Positions 37,101-45,074 of a stretch of DNA of 64,000 bases are shown here, one piece after another. Below the pieces are notes generated by a model. That model made no database searches and was not told the DNA's origin. It saw only the letters and a program-made list of their open reading frames with translations. Source of the DNA: Pyxidicoccus sp. MSG2 (GTDB lineage: Bacteria > Myxococcota > Myxococcia > Myxococcales > Myxococcaceae); NCBI RefSeq assembly GCF_026626705.1, contig NZ_JAPNKC010000001.1, positions 8,202,001-8,266,000 on the forward strand, read 5' to 3'. The stretch's first letter is position 1; the number at the start of each line of letters is the position of its first letter. Position numbers and translations under genes: made by a program.

Positions 37101-37635
37101 CCGTGTCCAGGGAGACCACCTTGGCGAAGCTGTCCATCTCGGTGCGGTACTCGGTGCCGGCGGCGCCGTAGGCGCCCTGCACCGCCACCAGCCGCTGGCC
37201 GTCGAGGCAGAAGGCATCCGCCGCCGTGAAGGTGACGGGCTCCGCGGCGCCGTCCTGGACCACCGTCCTCCTGCACCGGGTGATGCGGGACGTGCCGGAC
37301 AGGCTCCAGCCCATTCCCAGCGGTCCGTTGCCCCCATTGCCGACGTAGCGCAGTGACAGGTCCGGCTGGATGCTGGCGCGGCCCGCGGGCACCCACAGGG
37401 GAATCGTGTAGGTGGCCTGCCCGTCCGGACTCACGCCCGAGACGCTGTCGACGTTGCCCGCGGCGTATCCGCCCTCCGCGACCTCCGTCGGCAGGAGGAC
37501 CTCCGCCGGGAGGGTGAGGGGCTGGCGCTGGACCCCGGGCGCCTGCTCCCGGGCCTTCTCCGGCGTGCCATCGCCCGGTCCACAGGCGCCGAAGACCCAG
37601 GCGGACACCACCGTCGCTACGAGCAGCTGCTTCAT
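31162..37635 (-). CDS. RHS/SpvB polymorphic toxin lipoprotein with ParB-like tip
   Basis: This 2157-residue protein starts with a lipoprotein signal (VFGAC lipobox). Then come an SpvB-type domain (about 50-330: SVSGVSPDGQATYTIPLWVP, GNGGNGPLGMGWSLSG), FG-GAP/VCBS-like repeats (about 400-870: DVDGDGRDDLVY, DVNGDGLPDAL), many YD/RHS repeats (about 950-1750) and the RHS core ending in DPSGF near 1820. After a hydrophobic stretch the last 120 residues read KIVIDEQGRIIDGHHRFLAA, a ParB/sulfiredoxin-like nuclease signature, so the tip is probably a nuclease toxin. Ribosome site GGAGGAAG precedes the ATG. Its last 300 bases are AT-richer, consistent with exchange of toxin tips. Upstream is a MopE-like gene and downstream a putative immunity gene. 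Confidence 0.93.
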   Translation of the reverse strand: MKQLLVATVVSAWVFGACGPGDGTPEKAREQAPGVQRQPLTLPAEVLLPTEVAEGGYAAGNVDSVSGVSPDGQATYTIPLWVPAGRASIQPDLSLRYVGNGGNGPLGMGWSLSGTSRITRCRRTVVQDGAAEPVTFTAADAFCLDGQRLVAVQGAYGAAGTEYRTEMDSFAKVVSLDTDAMGPAFFRVYLKDGKVLTYGQLNGSTFTGERIRVAPAGDTDFSTTRDGLAHRYAWALARMEDRSGNFLSLHYTVEDDAAHSGYEHLLTRMEYTGSSMGAGAPPKRFVSFEYEARPDASTQFVSGFKLRTRKRLKALRMHGPRPDAPGLLRSYVFTYFQATFHGSSELRTVSECDGSGVCKRPLAFLYSQPGLTLSEIDTGATDLTDHAGVSSDRDIWILQPADVDGDGRDDLVYRKATGTYDASNGAAFFKWVVRQTLPSGTGVGAPMDLALPVTCASPMEGENGRWFDLNADGRTDVSIVQKFGCGPPPPRQLNNYLGGSGGFAQQGTGEAGDVRFADLEGDGAVEVLQVLYQPTGLPQLSYRPNAGGVLQSFLPVNASLWSDNIGFTLDLNASGRMSLLITDKTGVVSPVGQRYWAVEKRNGVFTKQETTLVRTDVNEKVYVFADVNGDGLPDALRSPLAGGDIEILLNTGNGFAAPVAQNLPDFAKPSDWSKDNGVRVLDYDLDGREDLMLMDARPGLQSPVVLLARDTGLSPYVPPMPVGRTTPAGYVLSQVLDVNGDGMTDMAQVVNGTLRIYKRTGPMPGLLVRAEDGLGAVTTFLYKTLSDATVYQPGTGCGLSRACVRKGRWVVSEHRVDAGEGQPARAKQFFYQDGRVDLAGRGWLGFATVVTTDVQTGAVMRTEYDHQTKVGTHYPRAMKPVHETMELVDNGWRTVRERSLVYRSTTRPGTDGVSKVVTLLPSTARETELVHAQGAPTTSGFSRTTDTTWQYDDLYGNLLSKTQQTLGGDEGSWSATYSNTPSTWLVGLPTRVQEESTVGGVSTTRARRLEYAPGTGLLDREIIETGEAQTELTTTFVRDADGVVSQVKREAPGLPARITTYGHDPVDRTTPAWMTNAAGHTVEYAYHAGLGVLAASVDENGVRTEWKYDGWGRLRKEDGPTDADTTVSYTHDDVPGQVFQVHARMAGGQETWTGYDRLGRAVSSRSRGFDTNAFVDISQVYNGLGQLAEVRTPNPRGGTRPVTTAYQYDLLGRTVRVTKPDGNTLITSYEGRPEGIWTRTVDEKGNVRRLLVDANGRTVRSEDEKQPGVVVATTYEYGPFGLLRRSLDEDGNAVVMEYDRWGRSTRQVDPDSGEDITRYNAFGDVVETRDGNGDVTVYEPDVLGRVVHLTGPDGESVFQWDQGAHSLGRLTGSTRKGDPTTTLDDISVVHTFDALGRPSTETWSVGGPGGTAPQVHVFEQSYDATYGRPLQVTYPDVNGHRLKVEYGYTDWSGRLNVVKEPGASGRVYWRADAVTPSGQLAQETYGNGVVTRRLYDVQGRLRFIDSKLQPGGTPIQGLAYTYEANGNLRGRFDRLSKTSEDFAYDALDRLTRWTVTQACRTSVLEYGYDDLGNLLSRTVPQGTGVAGTYTYGAGTAGPHAVTGSSEGTYHYDDAGNQVEAPGRQVQYTGFRLPASVTDGALTVSFRYDAHNRRTVKTGSDGSVTMYLGGLYERRKAPDGTVTHMFQVMGARRSVAQVQWKEVGATVEEQWLYLHPDHLGSVETVTDATGAVVGRSKYEPFGQRRRPDDLTVPQTAVSGTVRNGFTGHEHDDELRLINMRGRMYDPQLGHFLSPDPFVQAPLFSQSFNRYSYVFNNPLRFTDPSGFVATERVWYYDSWYGGWVSRDMAGGTPASSRSPDIGQGGGFFEHMPGYDVPFHTTPSATPETGSDNSGWGGSGSAQNNETVVRAPRYDPGTDSIEASLLYYRLTQFFAGTTMGVSAGLLPFGYMLPLPENMSREGRLGFGVGMGAASLYELYQGLSAIIGGVSAMTGGAGGTVATGGLAAVLGIPLALAGAASVTVGGVMVVDAGGKGAKALDILMMSNETEGSGGGDKYKELVDKLDATGVKPTQRADETSAKKVQNFIEKMKSPKWNWNGGRKIVIDEQGRIIDGHHRFLAAQIQGIPIPENAICRVPSRMFHFEDALPASWSETLPPGLF

Positions 37636-37721
37636 CGAACTTCCTCCAGATTTCCAAAAGGGCGCCCCGCGCCTTCGCGCGCGCCGGTGGGCACGAGTTC
37701 CAGCGAGACGGACGCGGCGCT

Positions 37722-38795
37722 TCAGTCCGCGGGGATGACGCAGGCAGGGCTGCTCTCGAGACGGCAGACGTCGCCCTCGTCGATGCCGTCGTCGCAGTCG
37801 TCGTCCTCGCCGTTGCAGGTCTCCGGCGGTCCCACACAGATGCCCCACCGGTTGTCGAGCCAGGCCCCTCCATTGCTGGCCCGCAGCTCACACACCTGGT
37901 GCACGCCAGGGCACGCTCCCACCGAGTTGCTGCAGGGCCGCGTCACACTGCCGAAGGCCCCGCCAGGGGCGTTGTCGACGATGCCATCCAGGTCGTCATC
38001 GCAGGAGTTGCAGACCTCCGGACCCGCCGTGGCGGGCTGGCAGGGACCGGAGCTGCCATCCGCGCGGCACTCCGCCGTCGAGCCGGGACAGTTGCTCGCC
38101 AGCTCCATGCAGGAGCGGCGCGTGCCCGCCTGGAACCGGCACACATATTGGCCACTGGCACAGGTCTCGATGCCGCCGCATCCCGCCTGACTGGTGCAGG
38201 CGTTGCGCGTCAGGCTCTCATCCACCAGCCCATCTCCGTCGTCATCGCAGTTGTTGCACGTCTCCGCGCCCACGTTGCACAGCGGCGCGGCGGAGCAGTT
38301 CGAGGCGCAGGCCCGGGTGCCGGACTTGTTGCCACAGCCCAGGCAGGCCGCGGTGCCCCCGCAGCCCGAGCAGGCCGTCCAGGCGCCGGAGATGCAGGTC
38401 CTCGTCCCCGCCTGGCTGCATGCGTTCGGGTTGCAGGACTCCGACAGGGGGACGATGTTGGAGCCGCTCCAGCTGTTGTCGATGGCGCCGTCCCCATTGT
38501 CGTCGCAGTTGTTGCAGAGCTCGGGGCCGACGTTGCAGCCGGTGACTTCACAGGACGCGGTGCAGGCCCCGACGCCCGCCCGGCCTCCGCACCCGGTGCA
38601 GGTCCCGGTGCCGGTGGCGTCGCAGCCTTCCGATTGATACCCGCCGCCGACGCAGACCTTCCTGGAGGTGCAGCCGTTGGCCATCGTGGTGGTGACGACT
38701 TCACCGTCCGTGCACCGGGCGGCCGCCTCGCGTGGCAGCAGCCCGAGGGCCAGGATGGAAAGGAGGACGACGGTCAGCGTCTGCGCTCGAGACAT
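37722..38795 (-). CDS. Secreted Cys-rich MopE-like protein with repeated metal-binding motifs
   Basis: This 357-residue protein has a signal peptide (LTVVLLSILALGLLPREAAA) and about 40 Cys residues. Four repeats match the MopE-type putative metal-binding motif: ELCNNCDDNGDGAIDNSW, ETCNNCDDDGDGLVDESL, EVCNSCDDDLDGIVDNAP and ETCNGEDDDCDDGIDEGD. Such DxDxDG-like loops probably bind Ca2+ and disulfides stabilise the rest. It is probably surface-located. It lies 86 bases upstream of the RHS gene on the same strand, so it may be co-expressed with, or assist display of, that toxin. I know of no defined role. Confidence 0.88.
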   Translation of the reverse strand: MSRAQTLTVVLLSILALGLLPREAAARCTDGEVVTTTMANGCTSRKVCVGGGYQSEGCDATGTGTCTGCGGRAGVGACTASCEVTGCNVGPELCNNCDDNGDGAIDNSWSGSNIVPLSESCNPNACSQAGTRTCISGAWTACSGCGGTAACLGCGNKSGTRACASNCSAAPLCNVGAETCNNCDDDGDGLVDESLTRNACTSQAGCGGIETCASGQYVCRFQAGTRRSCMELASNCPGSTAECRADGSSGPCQPATAGPEVCNSCDDDLDGIVDNAPGGAFGSVTRPCSNSVGACPGVHQVCELRASNGGAWLDNRWGICVGPPETCNGEDDDCDDGIDEGDVCRLESSPACVIPAD

Positions 38796-39023
38796 GGACG
38801 GGGCGCCTTCGTGAATGAGGCCATGGGCCGGATGGACGCCATCCGGAACCCGATGCGACTACCCGTACCAAGGCGGAGTGATGGGAGCGTGACGGCGCTC
38901 GACGCGTCCTTCCGCGGAGCCCTCGGCGTACCGGAGGCCGCCCTCCAGAAACACCACGGGGCCGCCAGGCCCGGGAAGCTCCCGAGCACAGCGGCCCCGC
39001 GGGGCACGTCCTTCACCGGTCCG
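38796..39023. other. 228-base intergenic region, no gene seen
   Basis: This lies between the MopE-like gene start and the pentapeptide gene stop, both read on the minus strand. I see no plausible coding frame. It probably holds the promoter of the MopE-RHS-immunity unit. A GC-rich stretch ends near 39,010 with no clear terminator. Confidence 0.5.
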
Positions 39024-40490
39024 TCAGACGTCCGGCGACTGGACGATGAGCTTCTCCTTGCCACACACGTCACAGCGCACGTGGACGAAGAGGTCGTCGT
39101 CGCTGTCCTCGGGCACCTCGCCCTCGGGCACGCCGAGCTCCGCCTTCGCCAGCGCCGGCACCTTCGCGGGGATGTCCTGGGCCTTCAGCGCCTGGACGAA
39201 CGTCATCTCCCGGTCATGGCACTCGCGCGTCTCCGGGCCGTTCATCCAGGCCGGCTCCATGCCCTCCGGCAGCCGGCTCACCAGCTCCAGGTTGGACACG
39301 GACTCGGCCAGGTACGCCAGCCGCCGCAGTCGCGCCTCTTCCGGCAGCGCGGCGAAGACCTGGAAGCCCTCGAAGAGGGCGTTGCGGTCCTCGCCCGTGG
39401 CCGCCTGCGCCAGCTCCATCGCCGCGTCGCTCGACTCCAGCGCCTCGTCCCAGTTGTTCTCCGGGTTGAAGCCCGCCTCGAGCAGCGACGTGTAGAGCTG
39501 CGTGGCCGCCAGCCGGCGCCGCGCCTCCTGCAGGTGCTCCACCACCTCGTGCGTCAGCCGGAGCTCCAGGAGCGCGCCCGTGGTGCGCGGGTCGATGGAG
39601 CCGGTCAGGTCATCCACCTGGACCTCCTCCAGCAGCCCGCCCTTCAGCACCTGCGCCGCGGAGAAGCGGGCCAGCGGCACCACGCCCACCTCGCGCAGGT
39701 ACATGGCCGCGACGGCCGCGTCCTTGGCGCCCATCCGCAGCGCCTTCTGCGCGCGCTCCACCACGCCCGGGTCCGCGGCGGGCTTCTTGTTCTCCAGCCG
39801 CGTCTTCACCGCCTCGCGGTAGAGCGTCTCCAGCGAGCTGCCCGGCGGCAGCCGCTGCGGCAGCAGCGGGCGCAGGCCCGGCACGTCCAGCACCCACAGC
39901 GGGGGCATGGCCATGCGCTTGAGCGCGCGGAAGAAGAGCGAGCCCGGCGGGTCCTGCGGGCGGAAGGGCGGCAGCTCGTCGCCGCTCGGCTCGCCCTGCA
40001 TCATCGCGGCGGCCTGCTGGCCCAGCGCCTTCTCGCGCTGCTCGCGGGTGAACGCGGTGATGCCCTGGGCCGGGGGCGGCGGGGGAGGCGGGGCCTCCTC
40101 GCCGTCCAGACCGACGACGCGGTCCATGTCCACGTCGTCCATCTCCACGTCGTCCAGGCCTCGGGCGCCCGTGAAGTCGCAGCGCAGGAGCTTCAACTTC
40201 TCGAAGGTGGCCCCCTCCAGGTTGGCCCCCCGGAAGTCGCAGTCCTGGAGCCGCCCGCCGTGGAAGTAGGCATTGGACAGGTCCGCGTCCCGGAAGTTGA
40301 CCTTGGAGAGGTCACACCGCTCCCATTCGGAGCCGATGAGGCCCAGGCCGGACAGGTCCGTGTTGGCGGAGAACAGTTGGGTAAAGGTTGCGCCGGTATG
40401 GTCGGTTGAGACTTGGCCGGACTTGCGCATCCGGTTCCATTCCGCCGAACCACTCTGAAGAAGCTTCTCGATACTCGGGGCTTTCGCCAT
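39024..40490 (-). CDS. Pentapeptide-repeat protein with a large C-terminal domain
   Basis: This 488-residue protein has about fourteen pentapeptide-like steps in residues 25-120 (for example NTDLSGLGLIGSEWERCDLS, NFRDADLSNAYFHG, CDFRGANLEGATF), forming a short right-handed beta helix. A Pro-rich linker follows, then a helical domain of about 300 residues that I do not recognise, ending with CDVCGKEKLIVQ, a lone CxxC pair. The ATG at 40490 was chosen over an upstream in-frame ATG because it starts the conserved part and leaves a 44-base divergent gap to the RluA gene. Function unknown. Confidence 0.85.
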   Translation of the reverse strand: MAKAPSIEKLLQSGSAEWNRMRKSGQVSTDHTGATFTQLFSANTDLSGLGLIGSEWERCDLSKVNFRDADLSNAYFHGGRLQDCDFRGANLEGATFEKLKLLRCDFTGARGLDDVEMDDVDMDRVVGLDGEEAPPPPPPPAQGITAFTREQREKALGQQAAAMMQGEPSGDELPPFRPQDPPGSLFFRALKRMAMPPLWVLDVPGLRPLLPQRLPPGSSLETLYREAVKTRLENKKPAADPGVVERAQKALRMGAKDAAVAAMYLREVGVVPLARFSAAQVLKGGLLEEVQVDDLTGSIDPRTTGALLELRLTHEVVEHLQEARRRLAATQLYTSLLEAGFNPENNWDEALESSDAAMELAQAATGEDRNALFEGFQVFAALPEEARLRRLAYLAESVSNLELVSRLPEGMEPAWMNGPETRECHDREMTFVQALKAQDIPAKVPALAKAELGVPEGEVPEDSDDDLFVHVRCDVCGKEKLIVQSPDV

Positions 40491-40534
40491 GGACCCGGGA
40501 TTATTCGTATGGTCTGGTCGCGGCGCCAGCACAA

Positions 40535-41500
40535 ATGATCGAGTACCGAATCGAAGCCGACACCGCCGGGATGCGGCTGGACAAGCTCCTGCGCAAGCGG
40601 CTCCCCAATGTTCCGGTGAGCCACCTCTTCAAGATGATTCGCACCAAAAAGGTGCGGGTGAATGGAAAGCGCGCCCAGCCTGAGCAGTTGCTAGCCGAGG
40701 GAGACGTGCTCACCATCCGCGGCGACGAGCAGCAGCTCACGGCCGACGACCGTCCGAAATCGGACCGTCCAAAGCCCCCGCCCCCGCCGGTGGACCCCAG
40801 CCGGCTGGTCATCTTGAAGGAGGACGACTGGCTCATGGCCGTGGACAAGCCCAGTGGCATGGCCGTCCATACCGGCAGCGGCATCACCGGCGGAACGCTG
40901 GTGGACTACGTGCGCGCCTACCTGGGCCCCAAGGCCGTCCGCAACGACTTCACCGCCTCTCCGGCCCACCGGTTGGACCGGGAGACCTCCGGCGTCATCC
41001 TGGTGGCCAAGCGCCGCCCGGCGATGGTGCACTTCACCGAGGTCTTCACCCACGGCCTGTCCAAGAAGCGCTACCTCACCCTGGTGAAGGGAAAGATGCC
41101 CAAGGACTCGGGCGTCATCGACCTGCCCCTGTCGGAGCACCAGCAGACGGCCGAGTCCAAGGCCCGTCGTGGGGTGAACATGCAGGAGGCCCTCACCCGG
41201 TGGAAGGTCGTCAAGCAGTCGGGCGACGCAGCGCTCCTGTCCTGCTCCATCGAGACGGGGCGCACCCATCAGATAAGAAGGCATCTGGCCGCCATCGGAC
41301 ATCCGGTGGCGGGTGACAAGAAGTACGGAGACTTCGCCTTCAACCGCGACGTGCGGGCGCGCTGGGGGCTGAAACGTCTGTTCCTGCACGCCGAGCGCAT
41401 TGAATTTCCGCACCCCGAAGGCGGTGTGAAGGTGGCCGTGGAGGCCCCCCTCCCACCGGAATTGAGGGACGTGCTCAAGCGGGCCGCACTGGTGCCCTGA
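40535..41500 (+). CDS. RluA-family RNA pseudouridine synthase
   Basis: This 321-residue protein isomerises uridine to pseudouridine in rRNA or tRNA. It has an N-terminal S4 RNA-binding domain (MRLDKLLRKRLPNVPVSHLFKMI, VRVNGKRA), a Pro-rich linker (about residues 75-88), and the catalytic domain with HRLDRETSGVILVAK (catalytic Asp in RLDRET), SKKRYLTLVKG, and GRTHQIRRHLAAIGHPVAGDKKYG. Target specificity among RluA/C/D members cannot be assigned. It starts 44 bases from the divergent pentapeptide gene and is followed after 24 bases by the PBP1A gene. Confidence 0.95.
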   Translation: MIEYRIEADTAGMRLDKLLRKRLPNVPVSHLFKMIRTKKVRVNGKRAQPEQLLAEGDVLTIRGDEQQLTADDRPKSDRPKPPPPPVDPSRLVILKEDDWLMAVDKPSGMAVHTGSGITGGTLVDYVRAYLGPKAVRNDFTASPAHRLDRETSGVILVAKRRPAMVHFTEVFTHGLSKKRYLTLVKGKMPKDSGVIDLPLSEHQQTAESKARRGVNMQEALTRWKVVKQSGDAALLSCSIETGRTHQIRRHLAAIGHPVAGDKKYGDFAFNRDVRARWGLKRLFLHAERIEFPHPEGGVKVAVEAPLPPELRDVLKRAALVP

Positions 41501-41524
41501 AGCCCGCAAGGTTCCGAAACGCGT

Positions 41525-44098
41525 ATGGCCGACCCCAAGACGACTGACCGCAGCCGCTCGAAGCTGGTGCTCGACGGCGTTCCCCCCGGGCGCTGGTGGA
41601 AGTTCCTCCTCAAGGCCGCCGGGTGGCTGGCACTGACGGGGGCCACCGCCGCCGTGTTGGCCGTGACGGCGGTGTACTACGTGTACTCGGACGGGCTGCC
41701 CGCCATCCCCAAGGTGGACGAGTACTGGCCGCCCATCGTCACCGAGGTCTACACCGACGACGCGGTGCTGGCCGGCGAGTTCTACAACGAGCGCCGCAAG
41801 GTGGTTCCGTACGAGCGCATTCCGAAGCGGCTCGTCCAGGCCTTCATCGCCAGCGAGGACTCCAGCTTCTTCGACCACTTCGGCGTGGACGTGCTGGGCA
41901 CCGCGCGCGCCGGCTTCAAGACGGTGACCGCCAAGCTGGGGCTGCGCGCCGGCGGCGTGCAGGGCGGCTCCACCCTCACGCAGCAGACGGCGAAGGCCGT
42001 CCTCATCTCCGCGGAGGGCTACAAGTCCGCCACCGCGAAGACGCTCACCCGCAAGGTGCGCGAGGCCATCCTCGCCCTGCGGTTGGAGCAGTCGCTGACG
42101 AAGGAGGAGATTCTCTACCTCTACCTCAACAACGTCTTCCTCGGGCACCACAGCTACGGCGTGCAGAGCGCGGCGGAGAACTACTACCGCAAGGACGTGC
42201 GGGATTTGACGCTGGGGGAGATGACCCTCATCGCCGGCCTGCCGCAGGCGCCCAGCCGCTACTCGCCGTTCCTGCGTCCCGAGTCCGCCCGCAAGCGTCG
42301 CTCCTACGTGCTGCGCCGCATGCTGGACGAGGGCATGATTTCGCAGGCCGAGCACGACACGGCCAACGCCGAGCCGGTGAAGGTGTTCCCGGTGGAGGAC
42401 GTCTTCCACGAGTTCGCGCCGTACTTCGTGGAGCAGGTCCGCAAGGACGTGGTGGACCGGTACGGCAACCCCGTGCTGCTCAAGGACGGCCTCAAGATCT
42501 TCACCACCATGGACAGCGAGCGCCAGCGCGCCGCGCAGGACGCGGTGCTGGACGGCCTGCTCTCCGTGGACAAGCGCCAGGGCTGGCGCGGGCCGGTGCA
42601 GCAGCTCGCGTCTCCCGCGGCCATCACCTCCTTCCTGGAGGGCGCGAAGAAGTCCATGGGCAAGCAGGAGCTGGTGGACAACCGGCTCTATGTCGCCGTC
42701 GTCACCTCGGTGGACGGGGACGGCAAGGGCGCGGACGTGCAGGTGGGCCCGCACACCGGCCGGCTGCCGCTGCTGGGCATGCGCTGGGCGCGCAAGGTGA
42801 ACCCCGAGGGCTACTACCCGGCGATGATGATTACGTCGGTGAAGAAGGCCATCACCGTGGGCGACGTCATCGTGGTGCGCCACGTGACGAAGAAGGACCT
42901 CACCGACGACAAGGAGCAGTGGGACAAGAAGCTGGCCGAGGAGATTCCGGAGGAGGGCGTGAAGCTCTTCCGCCTGGAGCAGACGCCCGAGGCGCAGAGC
43001 GCGCTCGTCTCCATCGACCCCCACCGCCAGTACCTCACCGCCATGGTGGGCGGGTACGACTTCGACGACAACGAGTTCAACCGCGCGTTCCAGGCCTGCC
43101 GCCAGCCGGGCAGCTCCTTCAAGCCCTTCGTCTACTCGGCGGCGCTGGAGCAGCTCAACTGGACGGAAGCCACCGTCATCGTCGACTCGCCGATTGTGGA
43201 GCACGACCCGGACAACAAGGTGTCGTGGAAGCCGGAGAACTACAGCGAGGAATTCGTCGGTGACGTGCTGTTGCGCACCGCGCTCGTCAACTCGATGAAC
43301 ATCCCCGCGGTGAAGACGTTCGCCGCGGTGGGCGTGAAGAACATGGCCGCGTGGAGCCAGAAGCTCGGCCTCACCACGCCCATGAACATGGACTTCTCCG
43401 CCGCGCTCGGCTCGTCGTGCGTGTACCCGTTCGACCTGGCCAACGCGTACGCCACCTTCAACCGCTACGGCCGCAAGAAGCCCACGTACTTCATCCGCAA
43501 GGTGGAGGACCGCTGGGGCCGCACGCTGGAGGACCACACCGCCTTCGACGACCCGTGGGCGCCCTTGCAGGACCGCGTGGCCGCCGGCTACGCGCGCCTC
43601 TTCGAGCCCGGCGAGCAGGTGATGGCCCCCGAGACGGGCTTCATCCTCACGCACCTGTTGCGCGGCGTGGTGCTCCAGGGCACCGGCGGTCCGGCCACCC
43701 GGCTGGGCAAGCCCGCCGCGGGCAAGACGGGCACCACCAACGACTCCTTCGACGCGTGGTTCGCCGCCTATACGAGAGACCTCGTGACGGTGGCGTGGGT
43801 GGGCTACGACCTGAACCCGCACCCGCTGGGCCGCTACGAGACGGGCGGCCGCGCGGCGCTGCCCATCTGGCTCAACTACATGAAGCGCGCGCTGGAGGGC
43901 CGGCCCCAGTCCGAGTTCTTCCCGTGGCAGTCCATGGACCTGGTGCGGCTCTACATCGACAAGAAGACCGGCAAGATTGCCTCGCCGGGCGCCAAGGGCT
44001 CGGAGTTGATGTTCTTCAAGAAGGGCACCGAGCCCAAGGACGCCGTGCCCGACAAGAACCAGGTCGACGTGGACCAGTTCATGATGGGCGCGCAGTAA
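41525..44098 (+). CDS. Bifunctional penicillin-binding protein 1A-type
   Basis: This 857-residue inner-membrane enzyme polymerises and cross-links peptidoglycan. It has one N-terminal membrane helix (about residues 27-55), a glycosyltransferase domain with EDSSFFDHFGVD near residue 113 (catalytic Glu), GGSTLTQQTAK and LYLNNVFLG, and a transpeptidase domain with the nucleophile Ser in PGSSFKPF near residue 528 and KTGTTND near 734. A central OB-like region is typical of PBP1A. It sits 24 bases after the pseudouridine synthase gene and is followed by a strong terminator. Confidence 0.96.
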   Translation: MADPKTTDRSRSKLVLDGVPPGRWWKFLLKAAGWLALTGATAAVLAVTAVYYVYSDGLPAIPKVDEYWPPIVTEVYTDDAVLAGEFYNERRKVVPYERIPKRLVQAFIASEDSSFFDHFGVDVLGTARAGFKTVTAKLGLRAGGVQGGSTLTQQTAKAVLISAEGYKSATAKTLTRKVREAILALRLEQSLTKEEILYLYLNNVFLGHHSYGVQSAAENYYRKDVRDLTLGEMTLIAGLPQAPSRYSPFLRPESARKRRSYVLRRMLDEGMISQAEHDTANAEPVKVFPVEDVFHEFAPYFVEQVRKDVVDRYGNPVLLKDGLKIFTTMDSERQRAAQDAVLDGLLSVDKRQGWRGPVQQLASPAAITSFLEGAKKSMGKQELVDNRLYVAVVTSVDGDGKGADVQVGPHTGRLPLLGMRWARKVNPEGYYPAMMITSVKKAITVGDVIVVRHVTKKDLTDDKEQWDKKLAEEIPEEGVKLFRLEQTPEAQSALVSIDPHRQYLTAMVGGYDFDDNEFNRAFQACRQPGSSFKPFVYSAALEQLNWTEATVIVDSPIVEHDPDNKVSWKPENYSEEFVGDVLLRTALVNSMNIPAVKTFAAVGVKNMAAWSQKLGLTTPMNMDFSAALGSSCVYPFDLANAYATFNRYGRKKPTYFIRKVEDRWGRTLEDHTAFDDPWAPLQDRVAAGYARLFEPGEQVMAPETGFILTHLLRGVVLQGTGGPATRLGKPAAGKTGTTNDSFDAWFAAYTRDLVTVAWVGYDLNPHPLGRYETGGRAALPIWLNYMKRALEGRPQSEFFPWQSMDLVRLYIDKKTGKIASPGAKGSELMFFKKGTEPKDAVPDKNQVDVDQFMMGAQ

Positions 44099-44122
44099 CG
44101 CCGACTCGAAGCTGAATCACAG

Positions 44123-44159
44123 AGGCCCCGCGGCCCCTCACCTGGAGGGCGCGGGGCCT
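44123..44159. terminator. Strong hairpin between PBP1A gene and pyrF
   Basis: AGGCCCCGCG (44123-44132) pairs perfectly with CGCGGGGCCT (44150-44159), followed by TCGTGTTT. It lies between convergent genes and probably ends both transcripts. Confidence 0.8.
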
Positions 44160-44174
44160 TCGTGTTTCACCGGC

Positions 44175-45041
44175 TCAGCGCTTCGCGCCGTCGCGGAAGC
44201 GGCGCGCGGGCTCCAGGTGGCGCTCCAGCGCGTCGCGCAGCGAAGCGGCGTCCGGGCCCGCCTCCAGCACGGAGCGCGTGGCGGTGGGCACCACCTGCAG
44301 CTCGCGCCCGGTGAACAGGCGCTTCAAGTCGTCGAAGCCCGCGCCCTGCGCGCCGATGCCGGGCGTGAGCATCAGCGTCCCGCCGAGCCGCTCCACGACG
44401 CCCCTGTCGCTGTCGGGGAGGGTGGCGCCCATGACGGCGCCCACCACCGGCGGCGCGCCCGGGCCGGGCTGCTCGTTCACCTCGCGGATGCCGTCGGCCA
44501 GGGCCTCCGCCACGGTGCGGCCGTCGGCGCCGGTGGCCGTCTGGAGCGACGTGCCCTCCGGGTTGGACGAGCGCACCACGATGAAGGCGAAGGCGCTGGC
44601 CGCGCGTGCCAGCTCAAGCGTCTTCACCAGGGCGCCGAAGCCCAGGTACGCGGAGAACGTGGCGGCGTCCGCCTGATACGCGCTGTTCGGGCCGAAGAGG
44701 CTCTGCGCATATGCGTCCATGGTGGAGCCGATGTCCCCGCGCTTCACGTCCAGCAACGTGAGCGCGCCCTGCTGCTTGAAGCGCTTCATCACGTGCTGGA
44801 GCACCTTCAGGCCGTCCGGGCCGTGCCGCTCGAAGAAGGCGCTCTGCGGCTTCACCAGCGCCACCCTGTCACCGGCGGCGTCGGCCAGGCGGTCGCAGAA
44901 GTCGCGCAGGCCCTGGGCGGTGTCGGGCAGCCCCCAGCGGGTGAGCAAGTCCTTCGACGGGTCGATGCCGAGGCAGAACGGCGAGCGCTGGTCGGCGAGG
45001 GCGTGGAAGTTGTGGGAGAAGGACGGGGGGAGCGTGGTCAC
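44175..45041 (-). CDS. pyrF: Orotidine-5'-phosphate decarboxylase
   Basis: PyrF makes UMP from OMP, the last step of de novo pyrimidine synthesis. The 288-residue length and blocks FCLGIDPSKDLLTRWGL, VALVKPQSAFFERHGPDGL, TLLDVKRGDIGSTMDAYAQS (catalytic Asp-Lys-Asp array in DVKRGD), VVRSSNPEGTSLQ and LMLTPGIGAQG place it in the longer type 2 group. It is downstream of an SDR gene on the same strand, 33 bases apart. Confidence 0.97.
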   Translation of the reverse strand: MTTLPPSFSHNFHALADQRSPFCLGIDPSKDLLTRWGLPDTAQGLRDFCDRLADAAGDRVALVKPQSAFFERHGPDGLKVLQHVMKRFKQQGALTLLDVKRGDIGSTMDAYAQSLFGPNSAYQADAATFSAYLGFGALVKTLELARAASAFAFIVVRSSNPEGTSLQTATGADGRTVAEALADGIREVNEQPGPGAPPVVGAVMGATLPDSDRGVVERLGGTLMLTPGIGAQGAGFDDLKRLFTGRELQVVPTATRSVLEAGPDAASLRDALERHLEPARRFRDGAKR

Positions 45042-45074
45042 CGGTCTGCCTCCGGGAAAGCGGGTGGGGGACGT

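Noticed and set aside
40691..43822. Long minus-strand frame under rluA and the PBP1A gene
   Set aside because: Shadow of the plus-strand genes; no family motifs.
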